From assembly GCA_035560555.1 (NCBI GenBank), contig DATMZF010000030.1:48566-112565 (forward strand): 64,000 nucleotides of DNA. The letters are read 5' to 3'. The stretch comes from UBA11090 sp035560555. Lineage in GTDB: Bacteria; Spirochaetota; Spirochaetia; Treponematales; Rectinemataceae. The notes below the pieces were generated by a model. The model had not been told where the DNA came from and ran no database searches. It was given only the letters and a program-made list of their open reading frames with translations. Position numbers and translations under genes: made by a program. Positions 1 to 10,194 of this stretch are shown piece after piece. How positions within the stretch are numbered: the first letter of the stretch is position 1; every line of letters starts with the position of its first letter.

Positions 1-2
1 TC

Positions 3-464
3 AAGTCGGACGAGATGGCTCCCAGCCTCCAGGCATACTTCGAATCCCGGCTCCCCTTTCCTCCCGCCCAGGCGAAACTCCACGCGGAACGCTTCACGGG
101 CAGGATACTTCTCGACCTGGGCGACAAAAGCCTCGGCGTCGGCCCCTACGGCCGCCTCCTCGCGTCCGACGCCGGCAAGACGGGAAAATCCATGCCGGAG
201 CTTCTGGACGAGCTTGGCGAGGCGACAGGAGGGTTCGGGGCCAAGGACAAGACGATGGCCGGCTCCTTCAATCACTTCGTTCGGGCGCTGCTGTCGGTGT
301 TTTCGGGGCTACTGGCGGAATCGGCCGGGGAGCCGGCCATCGTCGCGCTGGTGGACCGCTGGTCGCGGCTCGCGAGGGAGGCGGCGGTGCAGTACGGCTC
401 GCTGAATAGGAGCCCCGACCTCCTCGTCAAGGTGCTCGCCACGTCATTCGGAGACGGCCTATGA
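3..464 (+). CDS. Unknown protein, C-terminal part (5' end outside window)
   Basis: The frame is open from the first bases of the window to TGA at 462-464, so the gene probably begins upstream. An internal ATG at 15 is the first visible start but has only a weak ribosome site. The visible part is about 150 residues, soluble and mostly helical, with no motif I recognise. Its stop overlaps the ATG of the next gene (ATGA at 461-464), so it is probably translated together with the two-component pair that follows. Function unknown. Confidence 0.6.
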   Translation, partial: KSDEMAPSLQAYFESRLPFPPAQAKLHAERFTGRILLDLGDKSLGVGPYGRLLASDAGKTGKSMPELLDELGEATGGFGAKDKTMAGSFNHFVRALLSVFSGLLAESAGEPAIVALVDRWSRLAREAAVQYGSLNRSPDLLVKVLATSFGDGL

Positions 465-1654
465 GGTCCTCATTCCTCGGAAAGGCCTTGTCGCGCGCCG
501 ATAAGCTGACGAACGACCAGCTGCGCGCCCTGTTCAACGAACTCGTCGTTTCGAACGACAGACTGGAGGCGGCCATCCAGTCCATGTTCGACGGGATCGT
601 CGTCTGCAACCTGAACCATGAGCCCGTCCTCATCAACAAATCCGCGGAGAGGATTCTTCGCATCCAGGGCGGATGGGGAGGCGGCCCCTTCTGGATGGCG
701 CTGGCCGACGAGGAACTCAAGGATTTCTTCTACAAGTCGCTTACCTCCGAAGAGACGATCCTCGGGCGCGAATTCGCCCTCCAGAGCTCGGGGGGGACGC
801 GCATCATCGCCATCAGCCTCTCGGCCCTTCTCTCCGGGGACAGGATCGCAGGCACGATCATCCACATAGAGGACATCACCGAAAAGCGCAAGAAGGAAAC
901 GCAGCTGCGGCGCGCCGAGAGCCTCGCGGCCTTGACGACACTGGCCGCGGGCGTCGCCCACGAGATCAACAACCCGCTGGGTTCGATCTCCATAAGGATT
1001 CAGCTCCTCGAAAAGCTTTTGAAGGCCGAGAATACCGACAAGGCCGCGATGAACAAGCATCTCAATGTCGTGAAAGAGGAGATGGAGCGGCTCAAGCAGA
1101 TCGTCGTTGACTTCCTCTTCGCGGTGAGGCCGATGGATATCCAACTCTTAAGCGAAAACCCCGCACAGATCGTCGAGGAGATAGCCGAGCTCATCCAGCC
1201 CGAAGCGGACAGGAAAGGCATCGATGTGAAGATGACGTTGGGCGCCGATCTGCCCCGGGTTCTCATGGACAAGCGCCACATAAAGCAGGCCCTCCTCAAT
1301 CTCATCCAGAACGCGATGGCCGCCATGCCCGATGGGGGCGACCTGGGCATAGCGGTGGAAGCCTCGAACGACGAGCTGATGATTTCCGTTTCCGATACGG
1401 GCACCGGCATCCCCGAGGATATGCTCACGAAGATTTTCGAACCCTATTTCACGACGAAAAAAAGCGGAACGGGCCTGGGTCTCACCATCACGTTCAAGAT
1501 CATCAAGGAACATTCGGGGGATATCAGCCTCGAATCCAAGGAAGGCGTGGGTTCCACCTTCACCATCCATCTTCCCATTCCCCAGAAAGAGAAGAAATCG
1601 CTTCCCCAATGGCAGGATTCGGTGGCTATCGCCGGATCACAGGCGGAGGATTGA
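461..1654 (+). CDS. Soluble PAS-domain sensor histidine kinase (NtrB/AtoS type)
   Basis: A 397-residue kinase without membrane segments. A PAS-like sensor domain covers about residues 35-140. The HisKA H-box GVAHEINNPLG places the phosphoacceptor at His167. The HATPase domain shows the N box (LLNLIQNA), G1 (DTGTGIP) and G2 (GTGLGLT). The family phosphorylates a partner response regulator in the cytoplasm, here almost certainly the sigma-54 activator that starts directly after its TGA. The start ATG has GGAGA a few bases upstream and overlaps the previous stop. The signal sensed cannot be read from sequence. Confidence 0.93.
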   Translation: MRSSFLGKALSRADKLTNDQLRALFNELVVSNDRLEAAIQSMFDGIVVCNLNHEPVLINKSAERILRIQGGWGGGPFWMALADEELKDFFYKSLTSEETILGREFALQSSGGTRIIAISLSALLSGDRIAGTIIHIEDITEKRKKETQLRRAESLAALTTLAAGVAHEINNPLGSISIRIQLLEKLLKAENTDKAAMNKHLNVVKEEMERLKQIVVDFLFAVRPMDIQLLSENPAQIVEEIAELIQPEADRKGIDVKMTLGADLPRVLMDKRHIKQALLNLIQNAMAAMPDGGDLGIAVEASNDELMISVSDTGTGIPEDMLTKIFEPYFTTKKSGTGLGLTITFKIIKEHSGDISLESKEGVGSTFTIHLPIPQKEKKSLPQWQDSVAIAGSQAED

Positions 1655-3055
<1,401 letters not shown>

Positions 3056-3075
3056 AGGGAGCCTTCCGGCTCCCT
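3056..3075 (-). terminator. Rho-independent terminator between convergent operons
   Basis: An 8-bp perfect stem (AGGGAGCC/GGCTCCCT) with a TTCC loop. On the minus strand it is followed by a T-rich tract, fitting the end of the fliA transcript. It may also stop the plus-strand kinase-regulator transcript, although the T tract on that side is poor. Confidence 0.7.
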
Positions 3076-3104
3076 CCAGTCGCTCCGCGTTTCGTCGAGG
3101 TCGC

Positions 3105-3917
3105 TCAGAATATGCCCTTGCGGCGGCTCGTCAGCTTGGCCCTTAGCCTGATGATCGCTTTCGTATGCAGCTGGCTGATCCGCGATTCGGTGACGTCGAG
3201 GATCTGTCCGATTTCCCGCAATGTCAGGTTTTCGTAATAATACAGCACGAGCACTTTCTTTTCCTTCTCGGGGAGTTCGGTGATCGACAGTTTGATGACC
3301 CGCCTGATCTCCTCTTTCTCGACGGAGGAATCGGGGTTGAGGCCTCTAGGCGATTCGATGCTCTCGCCGATGCACATTTTCTCGCTGTCGGTGCCCGAGT
3401 TCCAGATATCGTTGAGCGACAGTATGGCCGTGCTCGAAATCTTGCTCATGAGATGGGAAAACTCGGCCTCGCAGAGATTCATGGACCTGGCTATCTCCGA
3501 GTCCGAGGCGGGGCGGCCCAGCCTGGCTTCCAGGATCATCACCGCCTGCTCGATTTCCTTGGCTTTCTGTCTCACGGAGCGGGGAACCCAGTCCAATTCC
3601 CTGAGATGATCGTACATCGCCCCCCTGATCCGGGTGACCGCGTAGGTCTTGAACTTGACATGTTTCGCTGTGTCGAACTTGTCGATGGCGTCGAAGAGAC
3701 CGAAGACCCCATACCCCACCAGATCGTCGTATTCGACCGAGGAAGGGAGGTTCGCGGCGACTTTCCCCGCCACGTATTTCACGAGAGGGGCGTATTGCTC
3801 GACCAGATGATCCCTGATTTTAGGGTCGCGGCCGCTCTGGTACCGTTTCCAGAGCTCGCACTCCTTCTCTTCGGCGGAGCTGTCGATGTTGCTGATGCAA
3901 AAATCTGGCGAAGTCAT
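3105..3917 (-). CDS. fliA: RNA polymerase sigma factor, FliA/WhiG (sigma-28) family
   Basis: 270 residues with regions 2, 3 and 4 of a group 3 sigma factor. Region 2 reads EYDDLVGYGVFGLFDAIDKFD and continues to RIRGAMYDHLRELDWVPRSVR, the signature of FliA/WhiG proteins. Region 4 ends in a helix-turn-helix (LTLREIGQILDVTESRISQ). The family directs transcription of late flagellar and chemotaxis genes. It lies 18 bases after hslU and is the last gene of the long minus-strand run that starts at mraZ, so it may be partly co-transcribed with division genes. A GGAGG lies about 11 bases before the ATG, a slightly long spacing. FliA is preferred over WhiG from the spirochaete context. Confidence 0.92.
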   Translation of the reverse strand: MTSPDFCISNIDSSAEEKECELWKRYQSGRDPKIRDHLVEQYAPLVKYVAGKVAANLPSSVEYDDLVGYGVFGLFDAIDKFDTAKHVKFKTYAVTRIRGAMYDHLRELDWVPRSVRQKAKEIEQAVMILEARLGRPASDSEIARSMNLCEAEFSHLMSKISSTAILSLNDIWNSGTDSEKMCIGESIESPRGLNPDSSVEKEEIRRVIKLSITELPEKEKKVLVLYYYENLTLREIGQILDVTESRISQLHTKAIIRLRAKLTSRRKGIF

Positions 3918-3935
3918 GGCTGATCGGCCCTCCTG

Positions 3936-5306
3936 CTACAAAATGTATTTGCTCAAATCCTGTCTTTCGGCATAGTCCTTGAATTTCCCGTCGACGTACG
4001 CTACGTCGATCACGACATTCTGCCCGGCCATCGTGTCGGCATCGAAGGAGAGATCCTCGAGAAGACGCTCCAGCACTGTATGAAGACGGCGGGCCCCGAT
4101 GTTTTCGGTCTGCGTATTGGCGGCGGCCGCTATCTGGGCTATCCGGGCGATGGCGCTCTTCTCGAAGCTGATGTTCACCGACTCCGTCGAAAGGAGCTGG
4201 GCGTACTGGATGACCAGGGCGTTCTTGGGCTCGGTCAGTATCCTTTCGAAATCCCTATCGGTAAGGGCGTCCAGTTCGACGCGGATGGGAAACCTACCCT
4301 GTAGTTCGGGAATGAGGTCCTGGGGTTTGGAGACGGTGAAGGCTCCCGCCGCGATGAAGAGGATGTGCGTCGTGTCCACGGCGCCCCATTTCGTGTTGAC
4401 GATGGTTCCCTCGACGATGGGCAGAAGGTCTCGCTGAACGCCTTCGCGCGAAACGTCGATGCCCGAAGCGCCGCGGCCTTCCTTGTTGGCGACCTTGTCG
4501 AGTTCATCGATGAAGACGATGCCGAAATCCTGGACGCGGCGCCTCGCTTCCTGGGCGGCCTTGTCCGGATCGACGAGTTTCTCCATTTCCTCGGCTTCGA
4601 GGATGGGGAGGGCTTCGGCCACGCTGACGCTCTTCTTCTTGCGCTTTCCGCCGAACATGTTGCCTATGCTGCCAAGGGCGACGCCCATGTCTTCCATCTG
4701 GGTTCCCGCGAAGAGTTCCATGGAAGGCGCCGCGGCGTTCACGGTGATTTCCAGCTCGCGGGAATCGAGTTTGCCTTCGCGCAATAGTTTTCTGAATTTT
4801 TCGCGTGTCTCGTTCGGCGGAAGCGGCTGCACGAGCGTGGCCTGCGTGGAGCCTACCGGCTCCACCGAATTGGACAGACCGGGAAGGAGAAGATCGAGAA
4901 GACGTTCTTCGGCCCTCCGCTTCGCCTCGGCCGCCACTTCCACCTGCATCTCTTCCTTGACCATGGCCACACCCGAAGCCATGAGGTCCCGTATCATGGA
5001 TTCGACGTCGCGCCCCACATAGCCCACTTCGGTGAACTTCGTCGCCTCCACCTTGATGAAGGGAGCTCCGCAGAGTTTGGCCAATCTTCTGGCGATTTCG
5101 GTCTTGCCGACGCCCGTCGGGCCCATCATGAGTATGTTCTTGGGGGCTATCTCGTCGCGCATTTCCTCGGACAGGCGCTGGCGCCGCATGCGGTTGCGCA
5201 GCGCGATGGCCACGCTTTTCTTGGCCTTCGTCTGGCCTATGATGTACTTATCGAGTTCCTCGACTATGGCCCGGGGGGTCAGCGCATCGAATCCAACCGG
5301 CGTCAT
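3936..5306 (-). CDS. hslU: HslU, ATPase subunit of the HslUV protease
   Basis: 456 residues. The start is placed at the ATG overlapping the hslV stop (ATGA, 5303-5306) with GGAGG directly upstream; a longer open frame to 5648 is an artefact lying inside hslV. The N-terminus (LTPRAIVEELDKYIIGQ) and Walker A GPTGVGKTE are standard, Walker B is FIDELDK, and the hexamer-interface region includes ELQGRFPIRVEL. The C-terminus ends DLSKYIL, the tail that inserts into HslV. HslU unfolds substrates and feeds them to HslV in the cytoplasm. Confidence 0.97.
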   Translation of the reverse strand: MTPVGFDALTPRAIVEELDKYIIGQTKAKKSVAIALRNRMRRQRLSEEMRDEIAPKNILMMGPTGVGKTEIARRLAKLCGAPFIKVEATKFTEVGYVGRDVESMIRDLMASGVAMVKEEMQVEVAAEAKRRAEERLLDLLLPGLSNSVEPVGSTQATLVQPLPPNETREKFRKLLREGKLDSRELEITVNAAAPSMELFAGTQMEDMGVALGSIGNMFGGKRKKKSVSVAEALPILEAEEMEKLVDPDKAAQEARRRVQDFGIVFIDELDKVANKEGRGASGIDVSREGVQRDLLPIVEGTIVNTKWGAVDTTHILFIAAGAFTVSKPQDLIPELQGRFPIRVELDALTDRDFERILTEPKNALVIQYAQLLSTESVNISFEKSAIARIAQIAAAANTQTENIGARRLHTVLERLLEDLSFDADTMAGQNVVIDVAYVDGKFKDYAERQDLSKYIL

Positions 5307-5923
5307 ATTTCCTCCACCATGATCTTGTCGTTCGTGTAGATGCAGATGCCCGATGCGATCTGGAGGCTCCTGCGCGCGATATCCGCCGCGCCCATGAAGG
5401 CGTGGAGCGGCGTCTCGGAGGGATCTCCAGCGGGAAGCTGGACGCCCGCCAGCTTTTCCTCGAAGCTTCTCGACGCTTCCAGATAAGCCATGGCCGCCGC
5501 GTAGGCGTAGGGACCGCCCGATCCGATGGCTACGGCGTCCTCGGCCGGATCCACCACATCGCCCGTTCCCGAGAGGAGGAGGGATTTCTTGGCGTCGGCC
5601 ACGAGAAGCATGGCTTCGAGCTTGCGGAGGATCCTGTCGGTCCTCCAATCCTTGGCCAATTCCACGGCCGCTCTCGTCAAGTCGCCGCCGTATTCCTGGA
5701 TCTTCACCTCGAAATGTTCGAGGAGGGCGAAGGCGTCGGCCGTGGCGCCGGCGAAGCCGCAGAGGACTTTCCCCCCGTAGATCGTGCGCACCTTGCGTGC
5801 GTTGCTCTTCATGACCGTCTCGCCCAAGGTAACCTGACCGTCGCCCGCCATGGCGACATGGCCGTTCTTCCTCACGACGAGCACCGTCGTCGAACGGAAT
5901 TTCTTTCTGTCATCGTCGGACAT
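5303..5923 (-). CDS. hslV: HslV, threonine protease subunit of HslUV, with an 11-residue leader
   Basis: 206 residues of the proteasome-beta-like family, recognisable by GDGQVTLG and CGFAGATADA. The catalytic N-terminal Thr normally follows Met1. Here eleven residues (MSDDDRKKFRS) precede the Thr-Thr pair and no start codon exists between them and the Thr, so a propeptide must be cleaved. The start has AGGAG six bases upstream. The gene follows xerC without a gap and overlaps hslU by four bases. Confidence 0.96.
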   Translation of the reverse strand: MSDDDRKKFRSTTVLVVRKNGHVAMAGDGQVTLGETVMKSNARKVRTIYGGKVLCGFAGATADAFALLEHFEVKIQEYGGDLTRAAVELAKDWRTDRILRKLEAMLLVADAKKSLLLSGTGDVVDPAEDAVAIGSGGPYAYAAAMAYLEASRSFEEKLAGVQLPAGDPSETPLHAFMGAADIARRSLQIASGICIYTNDKIMVEEI

Positions 5924-6820
5924 CTATCGCTCCTTCATTCCATGCGGATGCGCAAGCTCGTAGACCTTGCGCAGATGCTCCATATCGACGTGGGTGTAGA
6001 CCTGCGTCGTCGATATGCTCGAATGTCCCAGCATCTCCTGGACAACCCTGATGTCGGCGCCGGCCGCGACGAGCTGGGTCGCGAAGCTGTGCCTGAAAGT
6101 GTGCGGCGAAACGATCTTCTTCATGTTCGAGGCCGCGCGCCGTTTTTCCACTATTTTCTCGATGCCCCTCACCGTGAGGGGACCGCCCTTGGCGTTGATG
6201 AAGGCGCGCCGGTGATCCGAGGCGCGCAGTTTCGTCAGGCGCATGGCGCGCATGACGAGATAGTTGGCGAGGGCTGTCGACGCCATCCTGCCGAGGAAGA
6301 CGACCCTCTCCTTGGAACCTTTGCCCAGAACGCGGATGATCCCTCTCGGAAAATCGATCCTATCGATCGTCATGCCCGATATTTCCGAGGCTCGGCATCC
6401 CGTGCTATACAGGACCTCGAAGAGGGCCCTGTCGCGGGTTTCCGCGAAGCCCGTCCCGTCGATGGACTCGATGAGCTGAGCCATCTCGTCCTCGAACATG
6501 AACTTGGGCAGAGGTCTCGCCGCCGAAAGGTTCTCCACTTCCCGCCCGGGATCGGTTGTCAGTCCGCCGAAGCGCATCCTGTACCGATAGAAGCCTCTGA
6601 TGGTGGAGAGCGCGCGGTTGACGCTCGAGGCGGCCTTGCCTTCCATCACCAGGGTGCCCGCGAAGGATCGGATGTCGTGCGCAGCGGCCGCGTCGATATC
6701 GGCGCCCGAGAGAAAGCTCTCGTACCGTTCCAAGTCGTCTCCATAGACGCGCAAGGTCCTCTCGGAGAGGCCGCGCACGGATTCGAGATAGGAAAGGTAA
6801 TCTTCGATCCTTTTATCCAT
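5924..6820 (-). CDS. xerC: Tyrosine recombinase XerC
   Basis: 298 residues. A SAM-like core-binding domain (about 1-90) precedes the catalytic domain. The active-site set is visible: Arg in GCRASEI, Lys in GKGSKER, His and Arg in HTFRHS, His in LGHSS and the nucleophile Tyr in QVYTHV. Xer recombinases resolve chromosome dimers at dif. The name XerC is taken from position: topA-xerC-hslV-hslU matches the topA-codV-clpQ-clpY order of Bacillus subtilis. A second Xer is at 10195-11073, completing the usual pair. Three bases separate it from topA. Confidence 0.93.
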   Translation of the reverse strand: MDKRIEDYLSYLESVRGLSERTLRVYGDDLERYESFLSGADIDAAAAHDIRSFAGTLVMEGKAASSVNRALSTIRGFYRYRMRFGGLTTDPGREVENLSAARPLPKFMFEDEMAQLIESIDGTGFAETRDRALFEVLYSTGCRASEISGMTIDRIDFPRGIIRVLGKGSKERVVFLGRMASTALANYLVMRAMRLTKLRASDHRRAFINAKGGPLTVRGIEKIVEKRRAASNMKKIVSPHTFRHSFATQLVAAGADIRVVQEMLGHSSISTTQVYTHVDMEHLRKVYELAHPHGMKER

Positions 6821-6823
6821 CGA

Positions 6824-9124
6824 TCATTCCTCCGGGCGCTCTTCGTCCTTGGCATGGAGATAGTCGCACGAGGGGTTGATGCACACCTTGTGGACGCCCG
6901 ACACCTTGTCGGTCTTTTCCACCAGGAACCAGCCGCACTTGGGACAGAGCTTGTCGGTCGGCCTGTCGTAGGACATGAAGTCGCAGGTGGGATAATTGGT
7001 GCAGCCGTAGAAGGTCTTGCGCTTGCCCTTCACATTCTTCCGCTCGACGATGTCGCCGCCGCATTTGGGGCATTTCGCGAGGGGAATCGACTTCGTGTTC
7101 TTGCAGGCGGGGAAGCCTGAACAGGCCAAGAAAAAGCCAAAACGCCCCAACTTCTTCACCATGGGCTTTCCGCAGAGCTCGCAGACGATGTCCGTCGCCT
7201 CGTCCAGCTGCCCTTTCTTGCTCGTGAGCGTGGACATGACCTCGTCGAGCCTCTTCTTGAACGGGAAATAGAAGTCTTTCATCACGGCGACCCAATCGAC
7301 CTTTTCCTCTTCCACCTGGTCGAGAAGTCTCTCCATGCTCGAAGTGAACCCCGTGTCGATGACGTCGGGGAAATACTCGGAGAGTATCTCCGTTATCATC
7401 TTGCCGAGCAGCGTCGGGGCTAGCTGTCTCGTCTGGCGGGATACGTAGTAGCGCTCGAGAAGGGTGCTGATCGTGGGCGCGTAGGTGGAAGGCCGGCCTA
7501 TGCCCAGTTCCTCGAGGGCCTTGATTATGGAGGCGTCGTTGTAGCGCGCGGGCCCCTGGGTGAAATGCTGGGTCGCGTGGATCTTTTCGACGGGCAGGGC
7601 CTGGCCGACTTCGAGGGCGAGGCTATGACTCGCTTTTTCTTCCTTGGAAGCGGCGAGCTTGATCACCTTGTAGAAGCCTTCCTCGACATAGGATGAAGCC
7701 GAGACCCTGAAAAGTCCTTCGCCGATGGCGATGTCCGCCGTGGTGATGTTCATCACCGCGGGGATCATCTGGGAAGCCACGAAGCGTTCCCAGATCAGGG
7801 CGTAGAGCCTCAGTTCGTCGCGCTGGAGGAAGCGCGCGATGTCGTCGGGCGCGAGATCCACTCTCGTCGGCCTGATCGCCTCATGGGCGTCCTGGGATTG
7901 TTTGCCCGAACTGTAATGCTGGGCCTGGGAAGGCAGCTGCCCGGGGTGGAATTCCGCGATCCAGCGCCTGGCCTCGGCGAGGGCATATTCTGATATACGC
8001 GTGGAGTCGGTTCTCATGTAGGAAATGAGGCCGGCGCGCTGGGCCCCCATGCTTATGCCTTCGTAGAGCTTCTGGGCGATCTGCATGGTCTTCTTGCTCG
8101 TGAAGCCGAGGCGGTTGGCGGCCGTCTGCTGTAGTGTGGAGGTCGTGAAGGGCGCCTTGGGCTTTATGACTTTTTCGCTGTTCCTGATATCGCTCACGAC
8201 GGCGGGCTTGCCCTCGAGATCGCCGACAATCGCCTTGGCTTCTTCCTCTTTCGAGACCTGAAGCTTCTCATTTTTATAGAGGACGAGGTCGGCTTTGATC
8301 ACCGAACGATGGGACTTGAGGCCCGCCTCTATCGTCCAGTATTCTTCGGGGATGAAGGACTCGACTTCCTTTTCCCTGTCGCAGATGAGCTTGAGCGTCG
8401 CCGACTGGACGCGGCCGGCCGAAAGGCCGTTCTTCACTTTTTTCCAGAGCAGGGGGGAGAGGTTGTAGCCGACGAGCCTGTCGAGGACACGCCGGGCTTT
8501 CTGCGCGTCGACCTTCGTGAGATCGATCTGCCGGGGGGCGTCGACCGCTTCCTTGATGGCGTTCTGGGTGATCTCGTTGAAGGTGATCCTCTGAATGCGG
8601 AGCCCAGGCTCCTTTTCCCCGATGTATTTGCCGATCTGGAAGGCTATCGCTTCTCCCTCGCGGTCGGGGTCCGATGCCAGCATGACGGCTTCGGATTTCT
8701 TGGCTTCCTTGACGAGGCTCTTGAGCACCTCGGCCCTGCCCCTGATGGTCAGGTATTCTGGCTCGAAATTGTTGTCCACATTGACGCCGACGCGCGACTT
8801 GGGGAGGTCGATGAGGTGCCCCATGGAGGCGAGCACCTTGTATCTGGATCCCAGGTATTTTTCGATGGTCTTGGCTTTGGCGGGGGATTCCACGATGACG
8901 AGGATCTTGCCTTTTTCGGGTTTCTTGGCCGATTTGGCCGATTTGGCCGCGCTGGTTGTCTTTGTTTTGGTCTTCTTGGCAGCTGTACTTTTAACCGCTG
9001 CTTTTTTCTTGGACATGGCTTTCGTCGACGGCGCCTCCATCGAGGTTTCCGGCGTGGCCACCGGCGCGAGCTCCGCCGCGGGCATCCGATCGATTAGGTC
9101 TGTATTTTTTTTCGCTTTCGCCAT
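6824..9124 (-). CDS. topA: DNA topoisomerase I
   Basis: 766 residues. A Lys/Ala/Thr-rich, probably disordered N-terminal extension of about 70 residues precedes the Toprim domain (VIVESPAKAKTIEKYLG; DPDREGEA). The active-site Tyr is in ISYMRTDSTR. The C-terminus carries three four-Cys zinc-ribbon units (CELCGK, CPKCGG, CPKCGW). The enzyme relaxes negative supercoils by single-strand passage. The basic N-terminal tail is not typical of E. coli TopA and resembles the basic C-terminal tail of ParC in this window. Confidence 0.97.
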   Translation of the reverse strand: MAKAKKNTDLIDRMPAAELAPVATPETSMEAPSTKAMSKKKAAVKSTAAKKTKTKTTSAAKSAKSAKKPEKGKILVIVESPAKAKTIEKYLGSRYKVLASMGHLIDLPKSRVGVNVDNNFEPEYLTIRGRAEVLKSLVKEAKKSEAVMLASDPDREGEAIAFQIGKYIGEKEPGLRIQRITFNEITQNAIKEAVDAPRQIDLTKVDAQKARRVLDRLVGYNLSPLLWKKVKNGLSAGRVQSATLKLICDREKEVESFIPEEYWTIEAGLKSHRSVIKADLVLYKNEKLQVSKEEEAKAIVGDLEGKPAVVSDIRNSEKVIKPKAPFTTSTLQQTAANRLGFTSKKTMQIAQKLYEGISMGAQRAGLISYMRTDSTRISEYALAEARRWIAEFHPGQLPSQAQHYSSGKQSQDAHEAIRPTRVDLAPDDIARFLQRDELRLYALIWERFVASQMIPAVMNITTADIAIGEGLFRVSASSYVEEGFYKVIKLAASKEEKASHSLALEVGQALPVEKIHATQHFTQGPARYNDASIIKALEELGIGRPSTYAPTISTLLERYYVSRQTRQLAPTLLGKMITEILSEYFPDVIDTGFTSSMERLLDQVEEEKVDWVAVMKDFYFPFKKRLDEVMSTLTSKKGQLDEATDIVCELCGKPMVKKLGRFGFFLACSGFPACKNTKSIPLAKCPKCGGDIVERKNVKGKRKTFYGCTNYPTCDFMSYDRPTDKLCPKCGWFLVEKTDKVSGVHKVCINPSCDYLHAKDEERPEE

Positions 9125-9130
9125 ACTCTT

Positions 9131-10138
9131 TCAGTCTCCTACACGCTCATGCTGTCGTCGCGCCGCCATCCCTCGTCCGCTCGCCGACCATTCCAAAAAC
9201 AGGTCCTCAGCATTATTCACAATAACGGCGCCTTGGGAAGCCAAAGCATCCCCGCCGCCGTTGCGCGAGCTGCCGACGCAGGCCCCGTGCACGAAAACAT
9301 CCCGCCCTTCGGTAAGCGCGTGATCGGCGGTAATGAGAGCACCCGAATGCTCGGGCGCCTCCACGACGACACAGGAACGCGACATGCCGGCGATGATCCT
9401 GTTCCGCTCAGGGAAGCGGTAACGCTGGATCTCCGTGCCGGGCGGATACTCGGTGACGAGCCCTCCGCCCGAATCCAGGATGGCCGAAGCCAGCGCCTTG
9501 TTCGAAATCGGATAGATCGTCTCGATGCCGCCAGGGAGCACGGCGAGCGTCCTTCCGCCGCCCTTCAGGGCGCCGCGATGGGCCGCCGCGTCTATTCCCC
9601 TCGCCAGCCCCGACACCACGCAGACTCCCTTCGCGGACAGATCAGCCGCCAGCGCGTAAGCGGCGCGCAGCCCGCGCCCCGTCGGGACCCTCGTTCCCAC
9701 GATTCCCACGGCAGGCATCTCTGGATCGGGAAGCCTTCCCCTCAGGTACAACCCGAATGGCGGCCTGTAGACTTCCCTCAGCTGCGGCGGAAAGTCGCGA
9801 TCGCCTATCGGCACGAAGCGGATGCCTCGAGGCTCGAAAAAATCCCTATCCTCAAGCGCCTTTTCCCAATAGAGGGCCGGAGCCCAACGGTCGGGCTTCA
9901 TCGCGCGCATGACGAGGGACTGGACGTCGCCCGCGCTCATCGCCAAAAGACCCTCGCGCGAAAGCGCCGCGCCCGAAACGAGGAGCTTTTCATGGCTCCT
10001 CAGGAAATCCATCCTCGCTATGGCCAGGGCCAGAAGCGGATCCGGCGCTTCCGTTTCCAGCATCCCGCAAACTTCGTCGTCGAACATGGCGTGGAACAGG
10101 GAGAGTCTCTGCGGATATCCCAGGTTTACCCTTTTCAT
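9131..10138 (-). CDS. dprA: DprA/Smf DNA-processing protein
   Basis: The Rossmann-fold domain of DprA is clear: GIVGTRVPTGRG, VSGLARGIDAAAH, LPGGIETIYP, ERNRIIAGMS and SGALITADHA. The family loads RecA on incoming single-stranded DNA. Three close start codons exist; I choose the ATG at 10138 because GGGAGG lies six bases before it, giving 335 residues. A start at 10156 would add six. The order dprA-topA-xerC-hslVU is shared with Bacillus. Presence of dprA alone does not show that the cell is transformable. Confidence 0.93.
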   Translation of the reverse strand: MKRVNLGYPQRLSLFHAMFDDEVCGMLETEAPDPLLALAIARMDFLRSHEKLLVSGAALSREGLLAMSAGDVQSLVMRAMKPDRWAPALYWEKALEDRDFFEPRGIRFVPIGDRDFPPQLREVYRPPFGLYLRGRLPDPEMPAVGIVGTRVPTGRGLRAAYALAADLSAKGVCVVSGLARGIDAAAHRGALKGGGRTLAVLPGGIETIYPISNKALASAILDSGGGLVTEYPPGTEIQRYRFPERNRIIAGMSRSCVVVEAPEHSGALITADHALTEGRDVFVHGACVGSSRNGGGDALASQGAVIVNNAEDLFLEWSASGRGMAARRQHERVGD

Positions 10139-10194
10139 CCTCATCCTCCCATCCATAAACGCCTTCCGATGACGCTAGCGCTTTCGCCGACCCT

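Noticed and set aside
5307..5648. N-terminal extension of HslU
   Set aside because: It overlaps hslV in another frame and is low-complexity; the ATGA junction with GGAGG at 5306 is the real start.
5402..7120. 572-codon plus-strand open frame
   Set aside because: Lies opposite hslV, xerC and topA, all with clear motifs; a GC-rich shadow.
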